NCBI GenBank assembly: GCA_903829815.1
Contig: CAIKRR010000057.1
Location: 1-64,000, forward strand
DNA length: 64,000 nt
Reading direction: 5' to 3'
DNA from: an uncultured Pseudomonadota bacterium
Lineage (GTDB): Bacteria > Pseudomonadota > Gammaproteobacteria > Burkholderiales > SG8-39
A model generated the notes under the pieces. It saw nothing but the letters and a program-made list of their open reading frames with translations, had not been told where the DNA came from and did not search any database. Below, piece by piece: positions 10,655 through 21,661 of the stretch (the first letter of the stretch is position 1; each line of letters opens with the position of its first letter). The position numbers and the translations under genes were made by a program.

Positions 10655-10689
10655 AAGGCCGGTACGTTGCAACGCGTACCGGCCTTTTT
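10655..10689 (+). terminator. Intrinsic terminator after amtB
   Basis: A 12-bp perfect stem (AAGGCCGGTACG at 10655-10666 pairing with 10675-10686) with an 8-base loop is followed by TTTTT at 10685-10689. It lies 21 bases after the amtB stop and closes the nitrogen unit before the convergent Bug gene. Confidence 0.92.
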
Positions 10690-10726
10690 CATGGCGAAGA
10701 CCCGAGTCGAGCTTCGTTCGATCGTG

Positions 10727-11695
10727 TCAGCGAATCAGCCGCGCAATCGCCGCAAGCCGTGAGCGCTGGTCTTCCACGCCAGCGGCAAAGTCGCGCGGGC
10801 CCCGAACGTCGACCACCTGCCCGGTGGCCGCGAGGCGCGCACCCACAGCCGGGTCGGCACCAACCTGACGCACGGCATCGGCAATCTGCTCACGCAATTC
10901 GATCGGCATCCCGCGCGGACCGAAGAGCCCGACGAGGCTCTCGAGTTCGAGCGAGGGAAACCCGGCCTGGGCAGCGGTCGGTACCTCGGGCGCGCTGGGC
11001 GCTCGCTGCCGGCTCGTGACGGCCAACACACGGACACGCCCGGCCTGCATGTGGGGTTGCGCAACCGCCAGCGAGGTGATGGCAAGCGAGAGCCTGCCCT
11101 CGGCCATGTCATTGGGGGCCTGGAGGATGTCGCGATAAGGCACTCGCACCACATCGAGGCCGCTTGAACGCAGAAAGCCTGCCAGGAGGAATTCAGCCCC
11201 GCCCGCAGTGGCTGCCGCATTGAGTTGCCCGGGCTGTGCGCGGGCCAGTGCGACAAAGTCGGCTACGCTGCCGACCTTCAGCGATGTCGATGTGGACACA
11301 GCCAGAAAGAGCGTCGTGAAGCTGGCAATCGGCAGGAGATCGCGCTCGGCGTCGTAGGGCACCTTGTCCTGCACATACGGGTGGACCGCAAAGGTGCCCA
11401 CCGGCACGAAGAGCAGTACGTGATCATTGGCAGCACCGGTGAACGCATTGATCGCCACCAGGCCATCGCCGCCCGGGCGATTTTCGATGACCACCGACTT
11501 GCCCCATCGGGCTGAAAGCCGATCGGCAAAGAGGCGGGCCGTGATATCGGTGCCACTGGCCGGTGCAAAGGGCACGATGAAGCGTACGGTGCGGGCGGGC
11601 CAGGTCGATGGTTCGGCGGCCGCGGTTGCGCCGCTACCCCACACACTGGCCACGGCGATCGCGATCGCACTGAGCCCCATGGAGAATCGTGTCAT
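10727..11695 (-). CDS. Bug/TctC-family periplasmic solute-binding protein (1)
   Basis: The 322-residue product has a signal peptide (MTRFSMGLSAIAIAVASVWGSGATA) and then the Bug-family opening WPARTVRFIVPFAPASGTDITAR and VVIENRPGGDGLVAINAF. Typical internal motifs such as VPYRDILQAPNDMAEGRL follow. Proteins of this family bind carboxylates or aromatic acids, classically for tripartite tricarboxylate transporters (TctABC), but no TctA or TctB is present. I chose the ATG at 11695 because AGGAGG lies 5 bases upstream. It lies 11 bases downstream of a second Bug gene on the same strand, and the two probably form an operon. Confidence 0.9.
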   Translation of the reverse strand: MTRFSMGLSAIAIAVASVWGSGATAAAEPSTWPARTVRFIVPFAPASGTDITARLFADRLSARWGKSVVIENRPGGDGLVAINAFTGAANDHVLLFVPVGTFAVHPYVQDKVPYDAERDLLPIASFTTLFLAVSTSTSLKVGSVADFVALARAQPGQLNAAATAGGAEFLLAGFLRSSGLDVVRVPYRDILQAPNDMAEGRLSLAITSLAVAQPHMQAGRVRVLAVTSRQRAPSAPEVPTAAQAGFPSLELESLVGLFGPRGMPIELREQIADAVRQVGADPAVGARLAATGQVVDVRGPRDFAAGVEDQRSRLAAIARLIR

Positions 11696-11706
11696 CTTGC
11701 CTCCTG

Positions 11707-12720
11707 TCATTCGGCCCTCACACGGGCCGCGCGCACGATGCGGCTGAACCGCTCGGTATCGGCCTTCCAGGCGGCCGCATGCTCTTCGGGTGTACTGCCC
11801 ACCGGCTCGATGCCGAGCGCCGTGAACCGCTCGACGATGTCGGGCAACTTCACCACCTCGGCCATCGACTGCGAAATGCGCTGGATGATCTCGCGCGGCG
11901 TTCCTGCGGGCACCATATAGCCATTGGTGACCGCGTAATCGAATCCCGGTGCGCCCATCTCGGCCACAGTGGGCACGTTGGGCGCAAGCGCGGAGCGCCG
12001 CGCCTGATTTCCGGCAATCAGGCGCACGCGGCCGTCACGTGCGTAGCTCGCGAGCGAGGGATAGGCCGAAAACACCATCGCCACCTGCCCCGAGACCATC
12101 GCTGGCACCGACTGGCCGGTGCCCTTGTACGGCACATGGATGATCTGCAGGCCGAAGGCAAGATTGAGTGCCTCCATGCTCAGGTGATGCACCGTGCCGA
12201 TACCCGATGAGCCGTAACTGAGCTCTCCGGGCCTGGCGCGCGCCAGCGCAATGAGTTCCTGAAAGTTGGCAACCGGCACCGAACTGTTCACGGCGAGAAA
12301 GAGCGGCGAGCGCGCCACGATCGAAACCGCCTCGAAGTCGCGCTCGGTGTAGTTGAGTTTCGGGTAGGTGAACGGATTGACTGCAATCACCGACGCATCC
12401 GACAGATGCAGCGAGTAACCATCGGGGGCAGCCCTTGCGACAATGTCGGCAGCGGTAATGCCACCGGCCCCGGGGCGGTTGTCCATGATGACCTGCACGC
12501 CCCAGCGCTCGGCCAGTTTCTGCTGCACCAGGCGCCCTACCGTATCGGGCAAGCCACCCGCTGCAAAGCCCAGGTAAACATGCACCGGCTTGTCGGGCCA
12601 GCGCGCCACGGCCGCGATCGCGGTAGCGGGCTGCGCCGCCACCGGCATGACTGCAGCCGCCATCGCAAGAGCGGCCAACAACAGGCAAGAGCGTCGTGCG
12701 CCGTGCACAATGGCTTTCAT
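11707..12720 (-). CDS. Bug/TctC-family periplasmic solute-binding protein (2)
   Basis: The 337-residue product has a signal peptide (MKAIVHGARRSCLLLAALAMAAAVMPVAAQ) and the family signature ARWPDKPVHVYLGFAAGGLPDTVGR, VIMDNRPGAGGITAADIVA and VPYKGTGQSVPAMVSGQ. ATG 12720 is preceded by AAAGGAGAT. It is the first gene of a two-gene minus-strand unit of tandem Bug proteins that are clearly divergent from each other, so they may bind different ligands. The ligands are not predictable. Confidence 0.9.
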   Translation of the reverse strand: MKAIVHGARRSCLLLAALAMAAAVMPVAAQPATAIAAVARWPDKPVHVYLGFAAGGLPDTVGRLVQQKLAERWGVQVIMDNRPGAGGITAADIVARAAPDGYSLHLSDASVIAVNPFTYPKLNYTERDFEAVSIVARSPLFLAVNSSVPVANFQELIALARARPGELSYGSSGIGTVHHLSMEALNLAFGLQIIHVPYKGTGQSVPAMVSGQVAMVFSAYPSLASYARDGRVRLIAGNQARRSALAPNVPTVAEMGAPGFDYAVTNGYMVPAGTPREIIQRISQSMAEVVKLPDIVERFTALGIEPVGSTPEEHAAAWKADTERFSRIVRAARVRAE

Positions 12721-12813
12721 CGATGATCTCCTTTGGCTTGAGCAGGGGCCTGTCCGCCCCCTCAAAAAGCCACGGCTCTCTCACTGGCCGAAACCGCGAA
12801 GCGATGCAGGGCT

Positions 12814-13674
12814 TCAGAAACGCTGCGCGACCTCGAACAGCATGAAATGATCGGGCGTGTTGTTGTTGGCAGCAATGCCGTAGCGTACCCCGATCTGGGT
12901 CTCATCGGTGACAAGCCAGGCTGCACCCACGTCATAGCTCGCCACGGTACCACCGGCTGTTGCCCTGGCAACCTGCGAGGCCGAATACTCGACAAAGGCC
13001 CGCAAGCGCGCGCCGAACCGATGGTTGAGCACGACACCGAGAATGCCGGCGACGTGCTCGGGTGCGTCAGCCGTCGCACCGTACTGGATGCCGGGCATCA
13101 CGCCGAGGGCCAGTTCGTGCGGCAGGTCCCAGGTAATGACCGAGCGCAGCGACGGACGGCTGCGCACATCGCCAAAGCGTGTCGAGCCTGCCAGCGCATC
13201 GAGATGCGCAATCCATGCAACGGCCGGCCGGCCGACGCTTGCATCACGGTCGAGCACATGCCACTTGAGCCCCAGCGCCAGATTGCCCCATCCCGATTGA
13301 CCGGCCTCGTGCTGCATGCCAGAGGGGGCAAACCGCCACTCCCAATCGGGTGCAATACCAATCTTGAACAACCCCGGCGTCGCGAGGCGGGTGCCCGCAT
13401 GGCGATCACGTCGATCCTGAACAGCAGAGAGGTCGAGTTCGTACTGCAATCGACCCACAGGCACCACCTCGGAGGACTCGACAAAATCAGGGCCGTCAGT
13501 ATCGATCGGCTCCACCGCCAGCACAGAGGCTGCACTCAAGAGGCACACAAGGCCGCACACGATGGCCCTCAGCCCGGGGGCACTGCCCCTTGGGGCGAGC
13601 AGCCTCGGCGTGGCCGCATCCCGATGGAGCCTTGCGCTGAAACAAGCAACACGCGCGGTAGCAGAGCGCATCAT
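12814..13674 (-). CDS. Outer-membrane transporter-like protein of the phenol-degradation MetA family
   Basis: The 286-residue product begins with a long basic stretch and a hydrophobic segment (IVCGLVCLLSAASVLAVEP). The mature region opens EPIDTDGPDFVESSEVVPVGRLQYE, the hallmark of the family called MetA-pathway of phenol degradation. The rest is beta-strand rich and ends in AQRF, a terminal aromatic as in outer-membrane barrels. Members are thought to be outer-membrane channels for hydrophobic aromatics. The n-region is unusually long (about 35 residues), so the true start may be further in. It lies 93 bases upstream of the Bug pair on the same strand. Confidence 0.72.
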   Translation of the reverse strand: MMRSATARVACFSARLHRDAATPRLLAPRGSAPGLRAIVCGLVCLLSAASVLAVEPIDTDGPDFVESSEVVPVGRLQYELDLSAVQDRRDRHAGTRLATPGLFKIGIAPDWEWRFAPSGMQHEAGQSGWGNLALGLKWHVLDRDASVGRPAVAWIAHLDALAGSTRFGDVRSRPSLRSVITWDLPHELALGVMPGIQYGATADAPEHVAGILGVVLNHRFGARLRAFVEYSASQVARATAGGTVASYDVGAAWLVTDETQIGVRYGIAANNNTPDHFMLFEVAQRF

Positions 13675-13887
13675 GAGTGACCTGTAGAATCAGGGTTGAC
13701 GTGTCGGCGTGATGCGCCGGGCGTCGACCGGATGAGAAGCAGCGATCGCAATCATGCCATCTGCCCGCAGGCTCGTTCCACCGGAGCGCGATTGCACAAC
13801 GACTTGCGCAGCCCCCGAGCGCTGCACAAGGACAACCGGGCGCAGGCCCCTCCCCGCTTGGATACCCCTCACTGACAGGACTGCCTC

Positions 13888-14964
13888 ATGCTCTTCGATC
13901 CGTTCACCGCTCCCGGCCTTGATCTTCGCAACCGCGTCGTCATGTCACCGATGACCCGTAACCGGGCTGTCGTCTCCAGTACGCCCAATGCGCTCATGGC
14001 CGAGTACTACGCGCAACGCGCCGGTGCCGGTCTCATCGTCACCGAGGGCACCTCGCCCTCACCCAACGGCCTGGGCTATGCCCGGATACCCGGCCTTTTC
14101 AACGCGAGCCAGGCGACGTCCTGGAAAGTGGTCACCGACGCGGTTCATGCGCGGGGCGGAAGGATCGTCGTGCAACTCATGCACACGGGCCGCATCAGCA
14201 ACGCGGCCAACATGCCGGCAGGCGCGCGGATCATCGGACCGGTTGCGCTCGCCGCTGCGGGCGAGATCCATACCGACACGGGCGGCATGCAAGCCCACGA
14301 TGTGCCAAGCGCGATGACAGCGACCGACATCCAGTCTACCGTGGCCGAATACGCCCACGCAGCAGGTCTGGCCATCGAGGCCGGTTTCGACGGCATCGAA
14401 CTGCACGCGGCCAACGGCTATCTGATCGAACAGTTTCTCAATGCCAACGTGAACACCCGGGGTGATGCGTGGGGCGGCAGCATCGAGGGACGCAACCGCT
14501 TTGCCCTCGAGGTCGTTCGGGCCTGCGTGGCCGCGGTCGGCGCATCGCGAGTCGGCATCCGGCTATCGCCTCATGGTGCATTCAACAGCACCGGCACCTT
14601 CCCTGATGTGGATGCGCAATACGAAGCACTCACCCGTGAACTCTCGGCCCTGCACCTTGGCTACCTGCACCTGCTTGATCACTCGGCCATGGGTGCTCCG
14701 GCCGTACCGGCCGCGCTCAAGGCACGGCTTCGCACACTCTTCCAGGGGCCGTTCATTCTGGCCGGCGGCTTTGATGCAAAAACCGCAGAGAGCGCGCTGC
14801 TGGCAGCCCAGGCCGACCTCATTGCCTTCGGACGCCCGTTCATTGCCAACCCCGACCTCGTGGAGCGCATGAAACTGGGCGCCCCGCTTTCACAACCGGA
14901 CTTCAGCACCTTCTACACACCCGAGGCCCGGGGTTACACCGATTATCCGGCGCTGGCCGGCTAA
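13888..14964 (+). CDS. Old Yellow Enzyme-family alkene reductase / NADH:flavin oxidoreductase
   Basis: The 358-residue FMN-dependent TIM barrel matches the usual OYE length. It opens LFDPFTAPGLDLRNRVVMSPMTRNRA. The substrate-binding pair is His173 and Asn176, with the proton donor Tyr178, in ELHAANGYLIEQFL; the NTRGDAWGGSIEGRNRF segment follows. The C terminus holds FGRPFIANPDLVERMKLGAPL, which binds the FMN phosphate. OYEs reduce activated C=C bonds of enones, maleimides or nitro compounds with NAD(P)H. The gene is preceded by a 213-base gap with no gene visible. Confidence 0.93.
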   Translation: MLFDPFTAPGLDLRNRVVMSPMTRNRAVVSSTPNALMAEYYAQRAGAGLIVTEGTSPSPNGLGYARIPGLFNASQATSWKVVTDAVHARGGRIVVQLMHTGRISNAANMPAGARIIGPVALAAAGEIHTDTGGMQAHDVPSAMTATDIQSTVAEYAHAAGLAIEAGFDGIELHAANGYLIEQFLNANVNTRGDAWGGSIEGRNRFALEVVRACVAAVGASRVGIRLSPHGAFNSTGTFPDVDAQYEALTRELSALHLGYLHLLDHSAMGAPAVPAALKARLRTLFQGPFILAGGFDAKTAESALLAAQADLIAFGRPFIANPDLVERMKLGAPLSQPDFSTFYTPEARGYTDYPALAG

Positions 14965-15060
14965 GGGCTGCGGGGGCAGCAAACGGCGGCCGCACAGGCC
15001 CTCAGGGTAGAATCGGGCGGGAACATGTGACCCATCGACAGAGCCTGAGCCGCCGACCCC

Positions 15061-16248
15061 ATGAATGCCGCCACCCGAGAGCATGACCACATCCTGCGAG
15101 CGACCCTGATCGAGCGCGCACGCGAGCTGGTGCCTGCCTTGCGCGAGCGCTCGGCAAGCACCTGCCAGGCGCGGCGCCTGCCGGCCGAAACCGCCGCAGC
15201 GCTGCGCGACTCGGGCTTCACCCGCGTACTGCAGCCGGCGCGCTTTGGTGGTTATGAGGGCGACTACCTGCTCTTCACCGATATCATCCACGAACTGGCT
15301 CAGGGCTGTGCCTCGAGCTCCTGGGTCTACGGGGTACTCGGGGAGCACCAGTGGGTGCTCGCCAATTATCCTGAAGAGGGCCAGGCCGAGATCTGGGCTG
15401 ACCCGACCGCAGTGGCTTGTGCGAGCTTCACGCCCGCCGGCACCGCACGCCGGGTCGACGGTGGGTGGCGAGTGAACGGGCGCTGGTCATTCGCCAGTGG
15501 CTGCGATCATGCGCAATGGGCGATCGTCGGTGCCATGGTCGAGGAGACCGCCGGCAAGCGTGTCCAGCATGATTTCGTGATCCCGATGACGGCAATCACC
15601 ATCGAGGACGACTGGCATGTCATGGGGCTGGAAGGCACCGGCAGCAAATCCTTGCGGGTCAATGACGTCTTTGTGCCAGCCGCCCGATCGCTCGTGCACG
15701 ACGACCTCAAGGCCGCGAACACCCCCGGACAGCACCTGCATCCGGCGTTCGAACTGCTGCGCTCACCGCGTGGCGCATTTGCCTCGTTCACCCTGCTCGC
15801 AAGCCTGGTAGGCATCGCTCACCGTGCGGTAGACACCTTTGCCGACTACACGGCGCAGCGAGTGTCACGTGGGGTCAAGGTCTCCGATCAGGAATCCATG
15901 CAGCTGAAGCTGGCCGAATCGTCGGCCGAAGCCGATGCCGCCCGACTGATCGTGCGCCACACCCTGCAGGACAACGCCGCAGCACTGCAAGCGGGCGAAG
16001 CCCTGACCCTCGAGCGGGCGACACGCACCCGACGCGATATCGCTTATGCGGCCCGTCTTTCGGTGCAGTCGGTCGAGCGTTTGTTCATGGCCAGTGGCGG
16101 GCGCGCGATCTACGAGGGTAATGACATGCAACTCATCTTCCGCGATGCGCATGCAGCCGGCTCCCATCTGTTCCTCTCCTGGGAACTGGGTGCACGACCT
16201 TATGGTCAGCATCGCATGGGTTTGCCGATCGACAGCCCGATCATGTAG
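15061..16248 (+). CDS. Acyl-CoA-dehydrogenase-fold flavin monooxygenase, oxygenase component (HsaA-like)
   Basis: The 395-residue product has the acyl-CoA dehydrogenase fold but is of the group D flavin monooxygenase type (HsaA, HpaB, DszC relatives). It contains LPAETAAALRDSGFTRVLQPARFGGYEGDY, a CASSSWVYGVLGEHQWVLANYP segment, GRWSFASGCDHAQW and a C-terminal FMASGGRAIYEGNDMQLIFRDAHAAG. The catalytic Glu of true acyl-CoA dehydrogenases is absent from the usual place. Such enzymes need a separate flavin reductase, and none is adjacent. The likely role is hydroxylation of an aromatic or N-heteroaromatic compound; the substrate is unknown. Confidence 0.82.
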   Translation: MNAATREHDHILRATLIERARELVPALRERSASTCQARRLPAETAAALRDSGFTRVLQPARFGGYEGDYLLFTDIIHELAQGCASSSWVYGVLGEHQWVLANYPEEGQAEIWADPTAVACASFTPAGTARRVDGGWRVNGRWSFASGCDHAQWAIVGAMVEETAGKRVQHDFVIPMTAITIEDDWHVMGLEGTGSKSLRVNDVFVPAARSLVHDDLKAANTPGQHLHPAFELLRSPRGAFASFTLLASLVGIAHRAVDTFADYTAQRVSRGVKVSDQESMQLKLAESSAEADAARLIVRHTLQDNAAALQAGEALTLERATRTRRDIAYAARLSVQSVERLFMASGGRAIYEGNDMQLIFRDAHAAGSHLFLSWELGARPYGQHRMGLPIDSPIM

Positions 16249-16336
16249 CTGCTCCCGCGGCTGCACCACCCTGGCCAGAGACGGGCAGGTCAAGGCATTG
16301 CCTGACCCCGATCGACCTCATGGAGACTCACCCGGC

Positions 16337-17344
16337 ATGTGCCCTCTCGCTCGCATTGCCCGACAGGCCTTGTTGTCCTCGAGAGCGCTCGCCGGCGCCG
16401 TCCTGGCGCTATCGTCTCTCATCCCTTGCAGCACGGCACAGGCAGAAGTCTGGCCATCGAAGCCGATCCGCTGGATCGTCCCTTATGCCCCCGGTGGTCC
16501 GACCGATCTGGCGAGCAGGGCGCTGGCCCAGCAACTGTCAATCGCCTTGCGCCAGCCCGTGTTGGTGGAAAACCGCGCCGGCGGCGGTGGCACCGTCGGC
16601 ATGAACGCGCTCGCCAAGGCGAACCCCGACGGCCATACCATCGGCACGGCCGACAACGCACTGGTGTTCACCGCGGCGCTCCACGCATCGCTCCCCTACA
16701 ACCCCGAGCGCGACCTCGTCCCCCTCGCCCAGTATGGCGTGGTGCCCTTCATCGTCGTGGTTCAAAGCGGGGTCGAAGCCCATCGTCTGCAAGACCTCAT
16801 TGCCCTTGCGCGGGCTCGACCGGGGCAACTCACCTACGGCACACCGGGCATCGGCAGTCCTCACCACCTGTACATGGAGTTGCTCAAGTCGCGCACTGGC
16901 ATCGACATCGTGCATGTGCCCTACAAGGGTGGGGCACCACTGGTGCAGGATCTGGCAGCCGGTCGGATCACGATGTCGACCAGCAACTGGGGGTTGGTGT
17001 CAGCGCTCATTCGGGCCGGCACGCTGCGGCCATTGGCCGTCACCGGGGCCCAGCGCATCGCGACCTTGCCCGACATACCCACCATCGCCGAGTCGGGGGT
17101 CAGTGACTTTGTCGCCTACGCCTGGCAGGGCGTGATCGCACCAGCGGGCGTTGCTCCCGAGGTGATGTCATCCCTCAGCCAGATCCTGCTGCAGGTGATC
17201 GACTCGCCCGAGACGCGACGCTCATTTGCCGATCTGGGCATGACACCCACGCCACTGGGTGCGGCCGAGTTTGCGCAGTTCATCCGCAATGAACGGATGC
17301 GCTGGCTGCCGCTCATCAAGTCTCTTGCGATCACCGCCGACTGA
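16337..17344 (+). CDS. Bug/TctC-family periplasmic solute-binding protein (3)
   Basis: The 335-residue product has a signal peptide (ending CSTAQA) and the motifs EVWPSKPIRWIVPYAPGGPTDLA, VLVENRAGGGGTVGMNALAKA, VHVPYKGGAPLVQDLAAGR and LPDIPTIAESG. ATG 16337 was chosen because the signal peptide begins there and GGAG lies 11 bases upstream; the frame is open further 5' only as an overlap with the preceding gene. It lies 88 bases after the HsaA-like monooxygenase on the same strand, so the two may share a transcript and the protein may bind that enzyme's substrate. Confidence 0.9.
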   Translation: MCPLARIARQALLSSRALAGAVLALSSLIPCSTAQAEVWPSKPIRWIVPYAPGGPTDLASRALAQQLSIALRQPVLVENRAGGGGTVGMNALAKANPDGHTIGTADNALVFTAALHASLPYNPERDLVPLAQYGVVPFIVVVQSGVEAHRLQDLIALARARPGQLTYGTPGIGSPHHLYMELLKSRTGIDIVHVPYKGGAPLVQDLAAGRITMSTSNWGLVSALIRAGTLRPLAVTGAQRIATLPDIPTIAESGVSDFVAYAWQGVIAPAGVAPEVMSSLSQILLQVIDSPETRRSFADLGMTPTPLGAAEFAQFIRNERMRWLPLIKSLAITAD

Positions 17345-17494
17345 TACCCCCGGCTGAGGCAGCACGCTCACATCCCCTGCTGAGACCCGGGGTCTTTCTC
17401 GACCGGGGTTGAGGCATGCCATGACCCGGCAACATGCGCGGACGCACAATGTCCTCTCCTGAAGCAACACCGAACCAGTCCAGGGGAAAACGCG

Positions 17495-18355
17495 ATGCTG
17501 CCATGGACGCTCGAGGATATCGATCTGACCGCCGTACCTGTGGCCAACGGCGAAGCCGAGGAAACACTGGCCTTGATCATCGCCGCTGCCTCACTGGTCG
17601 AATCGGCCTCGCACCTTTATACGAGCAATCTGACGCAATACTTCGCCACCGACCTCGAAGTGAGTCGCTGGTTGATCGAGCACTGGGAACCTGAAGAACT
17701 GCAGCACGGGCGGGCATTGCGTGCCTGGACCGAACGCGCCTGGCCTGATTTCGACTGGGAGGCGACGTTCAAGGATTTCTTCACCGAATATTCGATGCTG
17801 TGCCGACTCGACTCACTTGAGGCCACGCCAGCACTCGAGATGGTCGCGCGCTGCGTCGTCGAGACGGGCACCGCGGCACTTTATCGGAGTCTGTCCACGC
17901 TGGCCCATGAACCGGTGCTGCGCCAGTTGACAAGCCTGATCCACGCCGACGAAGTGCGTCACTACAAGTACTTCTATCGCTTCTTCAGGCGCTACCAGGG
18001 GCTCGAACATCTCAGCCGCTGGCGCATCTCTCGGGTGCTCTTCGAGCGCTCGCGAGAGATCAGGCGCGATGATTCAGGCTGTGCGATACGGCACATCGTG
18101 CGGGCACGCGGAACCGGCAAGAGCAGCACGTCAAGCCAGGTGAACAACTGGACGCAGGCCATCCACCGCCAGGTACGACAGGGCTGTCCCTACGACATGG
18201 CAGCCCGCATGTTTCTTGCACCACTCGATCTTCCCCCGGGCGTCAGGCTCTGGGTAAGCGGAGGCCTCGCCATCGGCGCTCGGGTGGCCATGCAGGGGCT
18301 GCCATGGCGATCGCACCGAGCCTGGGCAGACGAGCGGCCGCAACCGCTCGGGTGA
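17495..18355 (+). CDS. Ferritin-like diiron-carboxylate protein of unknown function
   Basis: The 286-residue product has a four-helix core with a full diiron ligand set: Glu36; Glu68 with His71 (EELQH); Glu123; and Glu153 with His156 (DEVRH). This is the ligand pattern of fatty-acyl desaturase, ferritin and monooxygenase diiron proteins. Residues after about 165 are basic and include a Ser/Thr-rich GTGKSSTSSQ stretch, then a hydrophobic C-terminal segment (RLWVSGGLAIGARVAM). I cannot name a function; an oxidase or desaturase-like activity, or iron handling, is possible. AGGGGA precedes ATG 17495. It is flanked by a Bug protein and a luciferase-like oxidoreductase on the same strand. Confidence 0.7.
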   Translation: MLPWTLEDIDLTAVPVANGEAEETLALIIAAASLVESASHLYTSNLTQYFATDLEVSRWLIEHWEPEELQHGRALRAWTERAWPDFDWEATFKDFFTEYSMLCRLDSLEATPALEMVARCVVETGTAALYRSLSTLAHEPVLRQLTSLIHADEVRHYKYFYRFFRRYQGLEHLSRWRISRVLFERSREIRRDDSGCAIRHIVRARGTGKSSTSSQVNNWTQAIHRQVRQGCPYDMAARMFLAPLDLPPGVRLWVSGGLAIGARVAMQGLPWRSHRAWADERPQPLG

Positions 18356-18453
18356 ACACCCGCCTGAGCGCCCGAGAACCGGACGGCCATCATCATCCGG
18401 GCGGGCTGAACGGGTAACATGGCAGCCTGATGGGCCCTCAGGAGGAGACTTGC

Positions 18454-19494
18454 ATGACCGCTGCCCGCGCCCCGCTTCGTTACTCGATCTTTTCGGTCAA
18501 CGATCACCACCCTGATCTGTCACGCACGATCCCGCAGCTTTATGCTCAAGTGATGCGCCACTGCGAAATGGCAGAAGCTCAGGGCTACGACACGTTTTTC
18601 TGCGCCGAGCATCACTTTCATGCCTACGGGGTCGTGCCAGACCCGGCGGTCATGCTCTCCGCACTCGCCCAGCGCACCGAGCGTATCCGGCTCGGAACCG
18701 CCATCTGCGTGCTCACCTTCCACGACCCGCGCCAGATCGCTGAAACCTACTCGATGATCGACATGATGAGTGGCGGCAGGCTCGTGTTCGGTGTGGGCTC
18801 GGGCTACCTCAAGCACGAATTCGTCGGCTATGACAGCAACCCGGCCGAGAAGCGCGACCGCTTCAACGAAAATCTCGATATCGTCAAGCGCCTGATGGCT
18901 GGTGAGACCCTCAGCTACCAGGGAAAATTCTCGCAGAGCGAACAGGTTGCGATCAACGTTCGTCCGCACGAAAACCGGGTACCACCCATCCACGTCGCCG
19001 TGCTGGCGCGTGACGCGATGGAACATGTGGGGCGTCAGGGCAACCGCATATTCACCGTGCCCTATGCCTCGTGCAAGGACTTCGAGGACATCGGCACGAT
19101 GCTCACCGATTACCGACGCGGCCGCAATACAGCAGGCCTCCCGGCCGACGACGATGACCACGTCGTGACCCTGCACACCTATGTGGCCCGTACCGACGAG
19201 GAGGCCCGCGCTCACTGCAAGGGCGCCTACGAGCGTTATGTCGAGACACGCCTTTATGCCTCGCGCCATACCTACGAAGACATCATCCGCAACGGCATAT
19301 GCCTCTTCGGTTCGGTCGAGACCGTGACCCGCAAGGTCTGCCAGCTCTACGAGATGGGCGTGCGCCACGTAGCCACGCTGCACAACTTCGGCGGCCTCCA
19401 GGCACGGTTGGTCGAACGTTCAATGACCCTCTTTGCCAATGAGGTGATGCCTGCGGTGGCAGCCGAAGTCGGCAACGAGGCACTGGCGGCCTGA
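18454..19494 (+). CDS. LLM-class flavin-dependent oxidoreductase (bacterial luciferase-like) (1)
   Basis: The 346-residue product has a TIM-barrel layout typical of luciferase-like F420 or FMN monooxygenases: CEMAEAQGYDTFFCAEHHF, LSALAQRTERIRLGTAICVLTFHDPRQIAETYSMIDMMSGGRLVFGVGSGYL, and a C-terminal substrate region. ATG 18454 has AGGAGGAGA upstream. The family oxidises diverse compounds (alkanesulfonates, aldehydes, N-heterocycles) using reduced flavin from a partner reductase, which is not encoded here. The substrate is unknown. Confidence 0.88.
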   Translation: MTAARAPLRYSIFSVNDHHPDLSRTIPQLYAQVMRHCEMAEAQGYDTFFCAEHHFHAYGVVPDPAVMLSALAQRTERIRLGTAICVLTFHDPRQIAETYSMIDMMSGGRLVFGVGSGYLKHEFVGYDSNPAEKRDRFNENLDIVKRLMAGETLSYQGKFSQSEQVAINVRPHENRVPPIHVAVLARDAMEHVGRQGNRIFTVPYASCKDFEDIGTMLTDYRRGRNTAGLPADDDDHVVTLHTYVARTDEEARAHCKGAYERYVETRLYASRHTYEDIIRNGICLFGSVETVTRKVCQLYEMGVRHVATLHNFGGLQARLVERSMTLFANEVMPAVAAEVGNEALAA

Positions 19495-19515
19495 TTCACT
19501 GAGGGCCTGATTCAC
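19488..19515 (+). repeat. Short direct repeat at the 3' end of the luciferase-like gene
   Basis: GGCCTGATTCAC occurs at 19488-19499 and again at 19504-19515; the first copy contains the stop codon. A related GGCCTGA follows at about 19520. The surrounding 253-base gap to the next gene shows no gene. Confidence 0.6.
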
Positions 19516-19747
19516 CGGCGGCCTGAACTGCAGGCGACCTGGACTGCGGGCGAATTGCGCCGCTCGCAGGCGTAGCCGTGAGTCGCTCGCTCCCCCGGGC
19601 CGGGGGTCATGAAAATACGCCGAGGCGCGAGGCTAAAGCCTTGCAGGTCACGTGTCGATTTCCCTACAGGGCCGCGAGATGCGCGCATCACCGATACGCG
19701 TCGTCCTCGTGCTTGAATGAACCATCCGACCCACAGGGACGATCTGC

Positions 19748-21660
<1,913 letters not shown>

Positions 21661-21661
21661 C

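Noticed and set aside
17387-17417. CCGGGGT repeated around TCTTTCTCGA after a Bug gene, first read as a terminator
   Set aside because: The arms are direct repeats rather than an inverted repeat, so no proper stem forms.
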